Source: JAJPKK01 sp963807015 | Lineage (GTDB): Bacteria > Pseudomonadota > Alphaproteobacteria > Rhizobiales > Xanthobacteraceae | Length of the DNA: 64,000 bases | Direction of reading: 5' to 3' | Assembly (NCBI GenBank): GCA_963807015.1 | Contig: CAWEAS010000034.1 | Location: 682,001 to 746,000, forward strand | Shown: positions 51,042-58,699 of the stretch, in pieces | Numbering within the stretch: the stretch's first letter is position 1 | How the letters are laid out: the number at the start of each line of letters is the position of its first letter | The notes under the pieces: generated by a model | What the model saw: only the letters and a program-made list of their open reading frames with translations | The model's database searches: none | What the model was told of the DNA's origin: nothing | Position numbers and translations under genes: made by a program

Positions 51042-51905
51042 TCACGCGGCCGTTGCGCTTGCCTTATCGAGGAATGCCAGCACGCGCGACGGCACCGTGT
51101 CTTCGGTCTGGCCCGCGACCGGCACATCCCAATAGTCGGATCCCGGCCAGCATTCCTCGAGGTATCGCGCGGCCGAGGTCGCGTGCGCGGCATCCTGGCC
51201 CGGCGCGATCAGCGCCGGGATCGACAGCCGCAGCAGGTCCTCGGGCTCGGCGCCGGGCGCGGTGTCGCGGTCGAACAGCGTACGCGCCATGCCGGCGACG
51301 ATGAGCTTGTAATGTTCCACGTCCTGCCGCGCGTAGGTTTCCGCAAACGCCGCGTCGTGGCGAAGGACCGAGGCCCACGGGCCGCCACGCGGGTCGGCGC
51401 CGAACGGCTTGCCGTCTTTCGCGACCAGCGCCACCACCGCATCGAGTCCGTGCTCCTGCACGAAGGCGAGATGCGTCGCAAAGCGCTGGTGGCTGCTGAT
51501 CCGGTATCTCGCGCCGCCGACCGGCCAGAACAGGATCGCACTCGCCGTCGCCTGCGGATGCGCGACGGCGAAAGCGGCGACCGGACAGCACCCCATGCAG
51601 CCGCCCATGATGTGGGCGCGCGCGATGCCGAGATGGTCGAGCAGCCCTTTCCCTTGCGCGACGTAATCGCGCCAGGTGACCCGCTCGATCCGCCCGCCCG
51701 ACTGGCCGCACTCGCGCCGGTCAAACGCGATGCACGTGTATTTTTGCGGCAGGTGGTCGAGGAGCTTGATGCGCGCATAGACGCCCTGCGTCCGCCACGA
51801 CTCGATCGTGGCGTTGAAGCCGCCCGGCGCATACAACAACAGCGGCGGCCCGGTGCCGACGACCTCGTAGCGCGTCGCGATGCCATCGATGACGGCGCTC
51901 ACCAT
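51042..51905 (-). CDS. Alpha/beta hydrolase with Cys at the nucleophile position
   Basis: A 287-residue alpha/beta hydrolase: oxyanion-side LLLYAPGGFNAT, strand 4 IAFDRRECGQSGG, and a nucleophile elbow MGGCMGC (about residues 109-115) where Ser is replaced by Cys. The cap region is about 130-215, an acid candidate is in IPALIAPGQDAAH, and a His near the end is not obvious. The usual late catalytic His is hard to place; GQTEDTVP occupies that region. So the catalytic set is unusual. It lies three bases downstream of the PanB-like gene on the same strand, probably the same operon. Confidence 0.85.
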   Translation of the reverse strand: MVSAVIDGIATRYEVVGTGPPLLLYAPGGFNATIESWRTQGVYARIKLLDHLPQKYTCIAFDRRECGQSGGRIERVTWRDYVAQGKGLLDHLGIARAHIMGGCMGCCPVAAFAVAHPQATASAILFWPVGGARYRISSHQRFATHLAFVQEHGLDAVVALVAKDGKPFGADPRGGPWASVLRHDAAFAETYARQDVEHYKLIVAGMARTLFDRDTAPGAEPEDLLRLSIPALIAPGQDAAHATSAARYLEECWPGSDYWDVPVAGQTEDTVPSRVLAFLDKASATAA

Positions 51906-51908
51906 GTC

Positions 51909-52718
51909 TCAGCCCTTGATCTGGCGGCCGGCGCGGACGTCGGCGATCAGCGCGGTGAAAGCATCGAGGCTCGTCTTCGCGACGTTGGCGTAGGTCTCGG
52001 TCTTGGCATCGAGCCACTTCTCGCCATAGCCGATGGCGGTGTGGGCAAGACGTACGCGCCCGTCGAGCCAAGGTCCGCCGCCAAAGCCGCCGATCACCGG
52101 GATCGACACCGCTTTGACCACCGCCTCGCCTGCCACCGGACCGGAATTGGTGAAATCCAGGAGCGATGCCCCTTCGGTCTCGAGCACGCGTGCCTGCTCG
52201 ACGAGCTTTGCCGTCATTTCCGGCTGCGCCTGCGCGCCTGGCGCCGACTGCGCGCCATAGGGAATGCCGTATTGCAGGGCGGTCTGCGGCGTGATGCCGA
52301 ATTGCGCGAACACCGGAATGCCGGCGCGCACCAACGCGCGCACACTTTCCGGAAAATCGGCGGCGCCGTCGACCTTGATCATGTCGGCGCCCGCCTCTTT
52401 GACGAGGCGGATCGCAGCCGCGAGCGCGCTCGCGGTGCCGAGCTGCAGCGGACCATAGGGAAAGTCGCAGCTCACGAGCGCGCGCTTCACCCCGCGGCGC
52501 ACCGCTTTGCAGACCACCAGCATCTCGTCCAGGGTCACTTCGAGGGGATTGGAATGGCCCCACAGATTGACGCCGACTGAATCGCCGACCGAGACGATGT
52601 CGACGCCGGCGCGATCCGCGATCCGCGCCATCTGGTAATCCCAGGCGACGATGCCGGCGATCTTGCGCCCCTCACGCTTCATCTGCTGCAGCGCCGGAAT
52701 GGTGATCGCATCGGTCAT
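51909..52718 (-). CDS. PanB-like phosphoenolpyruvate-mutase-superfamily protein, divergent
   Basis: A 269-residue TIM-barrel protein resembling ketopantoate hydroxymethyltransferase: AWDYQMARIADRAGVDIVSVGDSVG, TLDEMLVVCKAVRRG, the CDFPYG segment, KEAGADMIKVDG and FGITPQTALQYG. The Asp ligands of GDS and CDFPYG are present. However, the third ligand (Glu in the KLEGG motif of E. coli PanB) is Asp here. The catalytic Glu after the next strand also appears to be Asp (LLDFTNSG). The C-terminal half departs from PanB (GGFGGGPWLDGR). So it is probably not pantothenate biosynthesis. It is coupled with the Cys-type hydrolase. Confidence 0.8.
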   Translation of the reverse strand: MTDAITIPALQQMKREGRKIAGIVAWDYQMARIADRAGVDIVSVGDSVGVNLWGHSNPLEVTLDEMLVVCKAVRRGVKRALVSCDFPYGPLQLGTASALAAAIRLVKEAGADMIKVDGAADFPESVRALVRAGIPVFAQFGITPQTALQYGIPYGAQSAPGAQAQPEMTAKLVEQARVLETEGASLLDFTNSGPVAGEAVVKAVSIPVIGGFGGGPWLDGRVRLAHTAIGYGEKWLDAKTETYANVAKTSLDAFTALIADVRAGRQIKG

Positions 52719-52738
52719 GGGGGTCTCTCGCAGCACGG

Positions 52739-52854
52739 TTCGTAGGGCGGATTAGCGCAGCGTAATCCGCCGTGTCCATGCTCATTCGTTCGAATGAAGG
52801 GTCTTTTGCCGCGCGGCGGTGGGTTACGGCGCTTTGCGCCTAACCCACCCTACA
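52739..52854. repeat. Family C-like repeat, composite copy
   Basis: Starts ttcgtagggcggattagcgc with a nearby inverted agcgtaatccgcc, then a spacer, then a second hairpin ggtgggttacggcgctttgcgcctaaccc ending accctac. It therefore looks like two different C-type half elements joined. It fills the 147-base gap between the leftward amidohydrolase (downstream) and the PanB-like gene. Confidence 0.65.
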
Positions 52855-52865
52855 GTTCACCGCCA

Positions 52866-53972
52866 TCAGCCGAAGCGGTAGAGCTTCTTGGCATTGCCGC
52901 CGAACACCATGCGGCGCTGCTCATCGGGGAGCGACGGCGGGATCGCCATGAACGGATCGTCGAAATCCCAGTGCGGGTAGTCGCTCGCGAACAGGATGTG
53001 GTCCATGCCGATCCAGCGCATGGCATCGATGACGTGGGTCGGATCCTCGGCCTCTTCCATCGGCTGGGTGGTGACGTAGATGTGCTCGCGGATGTATTCC
53101 GACGGCGCGCGCGTCACATGCGGGACCTCGTCGCGCATGCGCTTCCAGTTGCGGTCGAGCCGCCAGCCGAGCGCCGGCAGCCAGCCGAAGCCACATTCGG
53201 TGAGCACGATCTTGAGGTCGCGATAGCGCTCGAACAGGCCCTCCATGATCATGCTGGTGACGACGGCCTGGGCGGAGGTCGCGTGCTCGGTCACCTCCTC
53301 GATGTAGAACGACGGCCAGCCGCCGTTGGTCATCGCCCAACCGCTGTAACCGAACGCATGGATGCCGACCGGCAGCCCGGCTTCGACCGCAGCCTCGAAG
53401 ATCGGCCAGTAGCGCTTGCGGCCCAAAGCCTCGGCGGTGCGGCTCAGCATCAGCACCTGGGCGAAATTCGTGTCGCCGGCGCGGCGGCGGATTTCGCGCG
53501 CCGAGGCTTCCGCGTCCTCGTAGGGGACGACGACGGACGCCCGCAGCCGCTTGTCGGGGCGCGTCCAGCGGGCAAGCTGCGCCTCGTTGTTGGCGTAGGC
53601 AAGCGCGGCGGAAAAGTCGGAGTTCTGGTCGCCCTGGCCGGACGGCGCCAGCGGGTTGAGGACGCCGAACTCGATGCCGTAGTGATCGAGGTGCTGCTCC
53701 TGCATGAAGGCGAGATCGCTGCCCGGTCCCCCGCCTGTGGGCGGCCAGGCGTCGCGCCGTGACGCGATCGGCGTCATCTTGGGGAACGGATAGCCGTTGA
53801 CGAACCCGTGGCGCTGCCGCCGGCCGTAGGTCTGCAGGTAGTCCCACCACCGGTTGCTGAGATGGGGCCGCAGGTCCTCGAGCGAGTTCTTGGGGTGGAT
53901 GTCGCAGTCGACAATGGCGAGGCGCGCTTGCGCCTTCGGGGCGCGGACGGGATGCCGAAGCTCGATGTTCAT
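52866..53972 (-). CDS. Amidohydrolase family 2 metal-dependent hydrolase/decarboxylase
   Basis: A 368-residue TIM-barrel enzyme of the amidohydrolase-2 (ACMSD-like) family: IVDCDIHPKNSLEDL at the N-terminus with metal-binding D/H, GIHAFGYSGW on strand 4, the MEGLFERYRDLKIVLTECGFGWLP region and the ASDYPHWDF segment with the late Asp. Such enzymes decarboxylate or hydrolyse aromatic and related acids. It is probably co-directional with but separated by a repeat from the PanB-like/hydrolase pair. The substrate is not predictable. Confidence 0.9.
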   Translation of the reverse strand: MNIELRHPVRAPKAQARLAIVDCDIHPKNSLEDLRPHLSNRWWDYLQTYGRRQRHGFVNGYPFPKMTPIASRRDAWPPTGGGPGSDLAFMQEQHLDHYGIEFGVLNPLAPSGQGDQNSDFSAALAYANNEAQLARWTRPDKRLRASVVVPYEDAEASAREIRRRAGDTNFAQVLMLSRTAEALGRKRYWPIFEAAVEAGLPVGIHAFGYSGWAMTNGGWPSFYIEEVTEHATSAQAVVTSMIMEGLFERYRDLKIVLTECGFGWLPALGWRLDRNWKRMRDEVPHVTRAPSEYIREHIYVTTQPMEEAEDPTHVIDAMRWIGMDHILFASDYPHWDFDDPFMAIPPSLPDEQRRMVFGGNAKKLYRFG

Positions 53973-54188
53973 GCGGATGTCTCCTCATTCGCATTATATC
54001 AAGAAGCGACGATTCCGGTAAGGGCGTCTCCGCATGGTTGTGCCGGCGACAGATCGGGGCTGGGTTCCGCTTGGCCCGTCCTGCCGCTATGTTCATGTTC
54101 CTTCTCACCGGCTGCGGGGTGCAGTAAGCTATTGCAGAAACATGAGCCGTCCCGGCATTTCGGCGACGGCGGAGAATGGGCGGAAAAC

Positions 54189-54596
54189 ATGACAGACAAG
54201 ACGCGCACATCGTTGCTCTACGGCCTTGTGGTGGTGCTACCGCTCGCGTTCGCGGGCTATGCCTGGGCGGGCGGCGCTTCGCTCGACGAGGATGAGGAAG
54301 ATCAGTCCAATGCCGGCGTCTCGTTTTTCGGGTTCGCCAAGGACCTCGATCGCGGCGGCGGCGTAGCCGACGCCAAGGTCAGCGCCGAGATCAAGAACCG
54401 CAATGCCAGCCTGGTGACGCGCACCGACGACCAGGGGCATTTCAAGTTCTCGGGCTTCAGCAAAGACATCAACCCGAAGGACGTCGAGATCACCTGCAGC
54501 AAGGAAGGCTTCAAGCTGCAGCGTACGCTCCGCCGCCAGCCCAATGCGGAAGGCGCGACCTCGATCGAAGTCGACTGCCTGATGGTCAAGCCCTGA
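54189..54596 (+). CDS. Small secreted protein with carboxypeptidase-regulatory-like domain
   Basis: A 135-residue exported protein: signal peptide about residues 1-27 (ending YAWAGG). An acidic stretch (LDEDEEDQ) is followed by a beta-sandwich of the CarboxypepD_reg type (GGGVADAKVSAEIKNRNASL, TDDQGHFKFSGFS, VEITCSKEGF), with two Cys that may form a disulfide. The start at ATG 54189 has a GGCGGA site. It lies 20 bases upstream of the cytochrome c / beta-propeller gene, which begins with a similar domain; the two are almost certainly one operon and may form a complex. Confidence 0.75.
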   Translation: MTDKTRTSLLYGLVVVLPLAFAGYAWAGGASLDEDEEDQSNAGVSFFGFAKDLDRGGGVADAKVSAEIKNRNASLVTRTDDQGHFKFSGFSKDINPKDVEITCSKEGFKLQRTLRRQPNAEGATSIEVDCLMVKP

Positions 54597-54616
54597 AGGG
54601 CGCTAAGATTTGTTCA

Positions 54617-56455
54617 ATGCGCGTTCGTGATGTCGTCTGCGGGAGCGCACTCACCGTCCTGATCGGCATGGCGTTCGCCTGCGGCGCTACGCGCGTGGCC
54701 GGCGCAGAGCGGCAGGTTTCGCCGCTTGCGCTATTGCCCAGCGCGCCCTCCCAACAGGGAAAGCCATCGCGCTCATCCGATCTCCGCCTCTTTTCCCCTC
54801 CCCCGCAAGCGGGGGAGGGGAAAAGATCTGCGGAGCAACGGCCGCTGCGGCTCGCGCAGGCGGCTGCGGCGAAGACCCACGTCCTCGCGCTGACGGGACG
54901 GGTTACGTCGGCGGACGAAGGTGCGATGGAGGGCGTGCTGGTGAGCGCCGCGCGCGCCGGCTCGCCCATCACCGTGACCGTCGTCACTGACGCTGCCGGC
55001 CACTATGGCTTTCCCGCCGACCGGCTGGCGCCCGGCCATTACACGCTCACCATCCGGGCGACGGGCTACGTTCTGAGCTCATCCGCTGCGGCCGATGTCG
55101 GCACCGAAGCGACCGCGACCGCCGACCTCAGCCTGCGCAAGGTCGAAGACGTGTCGACGCAGCTCACCTCGACCGAATGGCTGATCAGCATGCCGGGCTC
55201 GAACGAGCAGAAGCGGCCGCTGATCGAATGCATGAGCTGCCACACCCTTGAACGGGTGGTGCGCTCGAAGTTCACCACGGACGAGTTCGTCGCCGTGCTC
55301 AAGCGCATGGCGAACTACGCCAACAACACCTCTATGGAGCACATCCAGGCCCGCGCGGTGGAGCGCCCGGTGCCTGAGGATCGCGCGCGCCGCGTCGCCG
55401 AATATCTCGCCTCGGTGAATCTGCGGGAGCGCGAGCGCTGGGATTATCCGCTGCACGTGTTGCCGCGGCCGACCGGCCGCGCGACGCGCGTCATCATCAC
55501 CGAATATGCCCTGCCGCGGAAATCAATCGCGCCCCATGACGTGCGGCTCGGGGCGGACGGCTTCGTCTGGTACTCGAATTTCGTCGAGCCCTATATCGGC
55601 CGGCTCGATCCACGCACCGGCGCGCACGCCGAGTTCGCCTATCCGCTGGCCAAGCCCAACGCGCCGACGGGATCGCTCGCGCTCGAGCCCGATCCCGACG
55701 GCAATTGGTGGCTGGCGCTCATGTTCCAGGGCGGGCTCGCGCGCTTTGATCCGCGCACCAACACATTCCGAATGTTCCCGTTGCCGGCCGAACTCAACAC
55801 CGACACCGCCCAGCAATCCATGGTGATGCCGAACCATCTCGACGTCGACGGCAAGGTATGGACGAACGACGTCCTGACGCATTCAATCCTGCGCCTCGAC
55901 CTTGCCACCGGCCGCTACGAGACCGTCGATCCGTTCAAGGACATGCCGATCGGCGGCAATCGCCAGCATTCGCCCTACGGCATGACGGCGGACAAGAACA
56001 ACGATCTCTATTTCATGGATTTCGGCGACGAGAACGTCGGCCGCGTCGACGCCAAGACGTTCCGCGCCACCATCTATCCGACGCCGACGGCGCATTCGCG
56101 CCCGCGCCGCACCATGCTCGACGACAACGGCCGGCTGTGGTTTGCGGAATTCGCGGCGAACAAGCTCGCCATGTTCGACCTCGCGCACGAAAGCATCAAG
56201 GAATGGGACGTACCGACGCCGCACAGCTATCCTTATGATGCCTTCCTCGACCGCAACGGCGAACTGTGGAGCGGCTCGATGTCCGATGACCGCGTGCTGC
56301 GGTTCGATCCGCGGACCGGCCAGTCGGTCGAGTACCTGCTGCCGCACCCGACCAACGTCCGCCGCATCTTCATCGACAACACCACGACGCCGGTGACGTT
56401 CTGGGCCGGCAACAATCACCACGCCGCCATCATCAAGCTCGAGCCGCTGGAATAG
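54617..56455 (+). CDS. Secreted cytochrome c / Vgb-like beta-propeller fusion protein
   Basis: A 612-residue exported protein. Signal peptide about 1-31 (RVAGAE). A linker at residues 56-73 is encoded by a palindrome. A carboxypeptidase-regulatory-like domain follows at about 85-185 (LTGRVTSADEGAMEGVLVSA). Then comes a small c-type haem region with C205-M-S-C-H209 and a KRMANYANNT helix (about 195-280). The C-terminus is a large beta-propeller of virginiamycin-B-lyase/SMP-30 type (about 300-612: YALPRKSIAPHDVRLGADGFVWYS; WFAEFAANKLAMFD; GELWSGSMSDDRVLRFD). Periplasmic electron transfer or lactone/alcohol oxidation is plausible; no substrate is known. It is the second gene of a two-gene operon. 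Confidence 0.85.
   Translation: MRVRDVVCGSALTVLIGMAFACGATRVAGAERQVSPLALLPSAPSQQGKPSRSSDLRLFSPPPQAGEGKRSAEQRPLRLAQAAAAKTHVLALTGRVTSADEGAMEGVLVSAARAGSPITVTVVTDAAGHYGFPADRLAPGHYTLTIRATGYVLSSSAAADVGTEATATADLSLRKVEDVSTQLTSTEWLISMPGSNEQKRPLIECMSCHTLERVVRSKFTTDEFVAVLKRMANYANNTSMEHIQARAVERPVPEDRARRVAEYLASVNLRERERWDYPLHVLPRPTGRATRVIITEYALPRKSIAPHDVRLGADGFVWYSNFVEPYIGRLDPRTGAHAEFAYPLAKPNAPTGSLALEPDPDGNWWLALMFQGGLARFDPRTNTFRMFPLPAELNTDTAQQSMVMPNHLDVDGKVWTNDVLTHSILRLDLATGRYETVDPFKDMPIGGNRQHSPYGMTADKNNDLYFMDFGDENVGRVDAKTFRATIYPTPTAHSRPRRTMLDDNGRLWFAEFAANKLAMFDLAHESIKEWDVPTPHSYPYDAFLDRNGELWSGSMSDDRVLRFDPRTGQSVEYLLPHPTNVRRIFIDNTTTPVTFWAGNNHHAAIIKLEPLE
54782..54835. repeat. Family D palindrome inside a coding sequence
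   Basis: Bases 54789-54826 are an exact palindrome (18-base arms around a central aa; core cccccgcaagcggggg), with outer ctccgc / gcggag extending the stem to 54782-54835. It is read in frame as residues 56-73 of the cytochrome/propeller protein (LFSPPPQAGEGKRS) without a stop. It lies between the signal peptide and the first domain, where an insertion is tolerable. Similar palindromes lie in intergenic DNA at 49841, 56499 and 56667. Confidence 0.85.
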
Positions 56456-56498
56456 CTTTTCACCGTCATTCCGCCGGGCTATGCACATGGCACGGACG

Positions 56499-56533
56499 CC
56501 TCACCTCGCCCCGCTTGCGGGGATCGGGTGAGG
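56499..56533. repeat. Family D palindrome, copy 3
   Basis: cctcacc-tcgccccgc / gcggggatc-gggtgagg, a 16-base-arm imperfect palindrome about 40 bases after the cytochrome/propeller stop. It is the left member of a D-A-D cluster that fills the 318-base gap to the next gene. It may end transcription. Confidence 0.7.
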
Positions 56534-56540
56534 GAGCGTT

Positions 56541-56663
56541 TTCCGCGGCGTCATTCCGGGGCGCCGCAAAGCGGCGAGCCCGGAATCCATACTCCGCGAT
56601 CCGTGGGTATGGATTCCGGGCTCGCCTCCGCTTCGCTACGGCGCCCGGAATGACGCCGCGGAA
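56541..56663. repeat. Family A hairpin repeat, copy 3 (longest stem)
   Basis: The ends ttccgcggcgtcattccgg and ccggaatgacgccgcggaa make a 19-bp terminal stem, longer than in other copies, with the usual internal gcccggaatccatac / gtatggattccgggc pair. It lies between two family D palindromes. Confidence 0.8.
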
Positions 56664-56666
56664 AGG

Positions 56667-56697
56667 TCCCCTCACCCCGCAAGCGGGGAGAGGGAGA
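56667..56697. repeat. Family D palindrome, copy 4
   Basis: cccctcaccccgc / gcggggagaggg around a central aa, directly after the family A copy. It is the mirror member of the palindrome at 56499-56533. About 75 bases later the next gene begins. Confidence 0.7.
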
Positions 56698-56773
56698 AGA
56701 ACGCGCGGATGCGCGATGACGCTATGGGTTTGCCTGTCGTACGCCCTGCAACAAAGGAGAACCGGAGAGCAGC

Positions 56774-57502
56774 ATGAGTGAGAACATCATCGTCCAACAG
56801 GATGGCGGCATCCTGCGCGTCACCATCAACCGGCCGGACATTGGCAACGCCATGACCGACGCCATGGCGCAGGAACTGACCGCGATCGTTGCCGGGGCGC
56901 CGAAGACCTCGCGCATGGTGCTGCTGCGCGGCGCCGGCAAGGACTTCTGCGTCGGCCGCGATGCGCCGCCCCCGTCCGGCAATCCGGAGGCGATGGAGCG
57001 AAGGCGGTTCTCCGACATCGTGTTCAACACCTATGGCGCGATCCGTGATTGCGCGGTCCCGGTGGTGGCGGTGGTGCAAGGACGCGCGCTCGGCTTCGGC
57101 TGCGCCGTCGCGGCCGTTGCCGACATCACCATCGCGACCGACAACGCCACCTTCCAGGTGCCGGAGATGCTGCACAACATCCTGCCGACCATGGTGGCCT
57201 CGGCCTTCGTCGACCGGGTGGGCCGCAAAGCCGCGACCTATCTCATCTACTCGACCAAGGAGGTCACCGCCGAGCGCGCGCTCTCCTACGGCATCGTCAG
57301 CGACGTGGTGCCGCGCGCCGCATTGGAGGATGAACTCAAGAAGCTGTGCGCAAACATCCTCCAGGCGCCGCCGGTCGCGACCGAAGGCGTGAAGGATTAT
57401 CTGCGCCGCGCCATGACCATGGACGTGCCGTCCGCCGTCGACTACGCGCGCAACCTGCACGCGGTGGTCAATTCGTCGAGCGAAATCCGCAAGAAGCACT
57501 GA
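56774..57502 (+). CDS. Enoyl-CoA hydratase/isomerase (crotonase) family protein
   Basis: A 242-residue crotonase: TINRPDIGNAMTDAM at the N-terminus, the LRGAGKDFCVGRDA oxyanion loop, QGRALGFGCAVAAVADITIA, and VPEMLHNILPTMVASAF with an acidic residue at the catalytic position. It lacks the second typical catalytic Glu context, so hydratase versus isomerase or CoA-ester hydrolase cannot be told. It is the first gene of the catabolic cluster that runs to 62327. An aaggagaaccgg ribosome site precedes it by about 15 bases. Confidence 0.92.
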   Translation: MSENIIVQQDGGILRVTINRPDIGNAMTDAMAQELTAIVAGAPKTSRMVLLRGAGKDFCVGRDAPPPSGNPEAMERRRFSDIVFNTYGAIRDCAVPVVAVVQGRALGFGCAVAAVADITIATDNATFQVPEMLHNILPTMVASAFVDRVGRKAATYLIYSTKEVTAERALSYGIVSDVVPRAALEDELKKLCANILQAPPVATEGVKDYLRRAMTMDVPSAVDYARNLHAVVNSSSEIRKKH

Positions 57503-57523
57503 GCGGATTGCGCTATGATGGCC

Positions 57524-57669
57524 GTCATTCCGGGGGACGCGCATAGCGCCTCCCGTAGCCCGGATGAGCGTAGCGACATCCGGGGACGGCATTTCATCCG
57601 ATGCAGCGCCGCCCCGGATATCGCTACGCTCATCCGGGCTACAATTTCGCTGCGGCGCCCCGGAATGAC
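57524..57669. repeat. Family A repeat, copy 4, interrupted by a family B copy
   Basis: The left half gtcattccgggggacgcg is at 57524 onwards and the right half tgcggcgccccggaatgac ends at 57669. Between them lies a complete 88-base family B element (57555-57642). Removing it leaves a short family A core. It lies between the crotonase and cupin genes. Confidence 0.8.
57555..57642. repeat. Family B hairpin repeat, copy 2, nested in family A
   Basis: An 88-base element with ends gtagcccggatgagcgtagc and gctacgctcatccgggctac, matching the copy at 26891-26980 in both termini and arm order. It is wholly inside the family A copy at 57524-57669, so it must have arrived later than that copy. Confidence 0.85.
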
Positions 57670-57700
57670 GAGCTTCCCGTAGCCCCACCACGAGGGTCTC

Positions 57701-58699
57701 ATGTCATCGCCTACGCAAACCGATCTCGCCCACTCGGGCACGCTCGAGGAACTTTACGGCAAGCTCGACAAGGTCGGCATGGGGGCGGGCTGGAACAAGC
57801 CGACGCCATCGTTGTGGCCCGCGCCGCGCAAGACCTTCGTGCCGGCGCATTGGAAATATGAGCTTGCGCGCGGCGCGCTCGACGCCGCTGGGCGCCTCAT
57901 CAACACGGCGCTTGCCGAGCGGCGCAACCTCATCCTGTTCAATCCGACGGAAGGCAACACTTACGCCACGGTGCGCACCCTCGTGACCGCCTACCAGATG
58001 ATCATGCCGGGCGAATGGGCGCGGGTGCATCGCCATACCCCGAACGCGCTGCGGCTCATTCTCGATGCCGAGCCCGGCACCTACACCGAGGTCGACGGCA
58101 CCAACATCGCCATGCTGCCCGGCGACGTGCTGCTGACGCCCAATTGGTCGACACATGGTCACGGCAACCACAGCAAGGCCTGCGCCTACTGGCTCGACTT
58201 CCTCGACGCGCCGCTGGTGCAGTTGCTCGAGCCGATGTTCTTCGAGGTCGAGGAGGAAGAGGACAATCTCTCGGGCGAACGGGCGAGCGCGCCCGCAGTC
58301 GCGGCAACGACCGACTCGCCGTTCGTTTTTACGCATAAAGAGACGCTGCGACGCCTCGCCGAAGCGCAGCCCGACCCCGCCGGGCCGTTCGCGACGCAGA
58401 TCGAGCTTGGCCATCCGGCGCTCGCAACGACCGCGCTCTATATGATGAAGCTTGCGCCCGGGGTGGCGACCACGCCTTACCGGACGACGGCGAACAACAT
58501 CTATGCGGTGGTCGAGGGCAGCGGCACGACCACGATAGACGGCGAACGCTTCCACTGGCGGCGCGGCGACGTGATGGCCGCGCCCGCGTGGCGGCCGCAT
58601 TTCCATCAGGCGACGGACGACGCCATCCTGTTCCGCGTGACCGACGAACCGGTGATGCAGCGGTTCGGCTGGTGGCGCGAAGAGCGGACGGCACATTGA
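57701..58699 (+). CDS. Gentisate 1,2-dioxygenase-like double-cupin protein
   Basis: A 332-residue bicupin. The first cupin has HRHTPNALRLIL, the PGDVLLTPNWSTHGHGN segment and a HGH metal set. The second has NNIYAVVEGSGTTTI, GDVMAAPAWRPHFHQ and the late FRVTDEP strand. The layout and length fit ring-cleaving gentisate 1,2-dioxygenase and its relatives (salicylate or 1-hydroxy-2-naphthoate dioxygenase), which use Fe(II). ATG 57701 has a GAGGG site. It overlaps the next TctC gene (stop 58697-58699). A ring-cleavage role fits the CoA ligase and hydrolase downstream. Confidence 0.87.
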   Translation: MSSPTQTDLAHSGTLEELYGKLDKVGMGAGWNKPTPSLWPAPRKTFVPAHWKYELARGALDAAGRLINTALAERRNLILFNPTEGNTYATVRTLVTAYQMIMPGEWARVHRHTPNALRLILDAEPGTYTEVDGTNIAMLPGDVLLTPNWSTHGHGNHSKACAYWLDFLDAPLVQLLEPMFFEVEEEEDNLSGERASAPAVAATTDSPFVFTHKETLRRLAEAQPDPAGPFATQIELGHPALATTALYMMKLAPGVATTPYRTTANNIYAVVEGSGTTTIDGERFHWRRGDVMAAPAWRPHFHQATDDAILFRVTDEPVMQRFGWWREERTAH

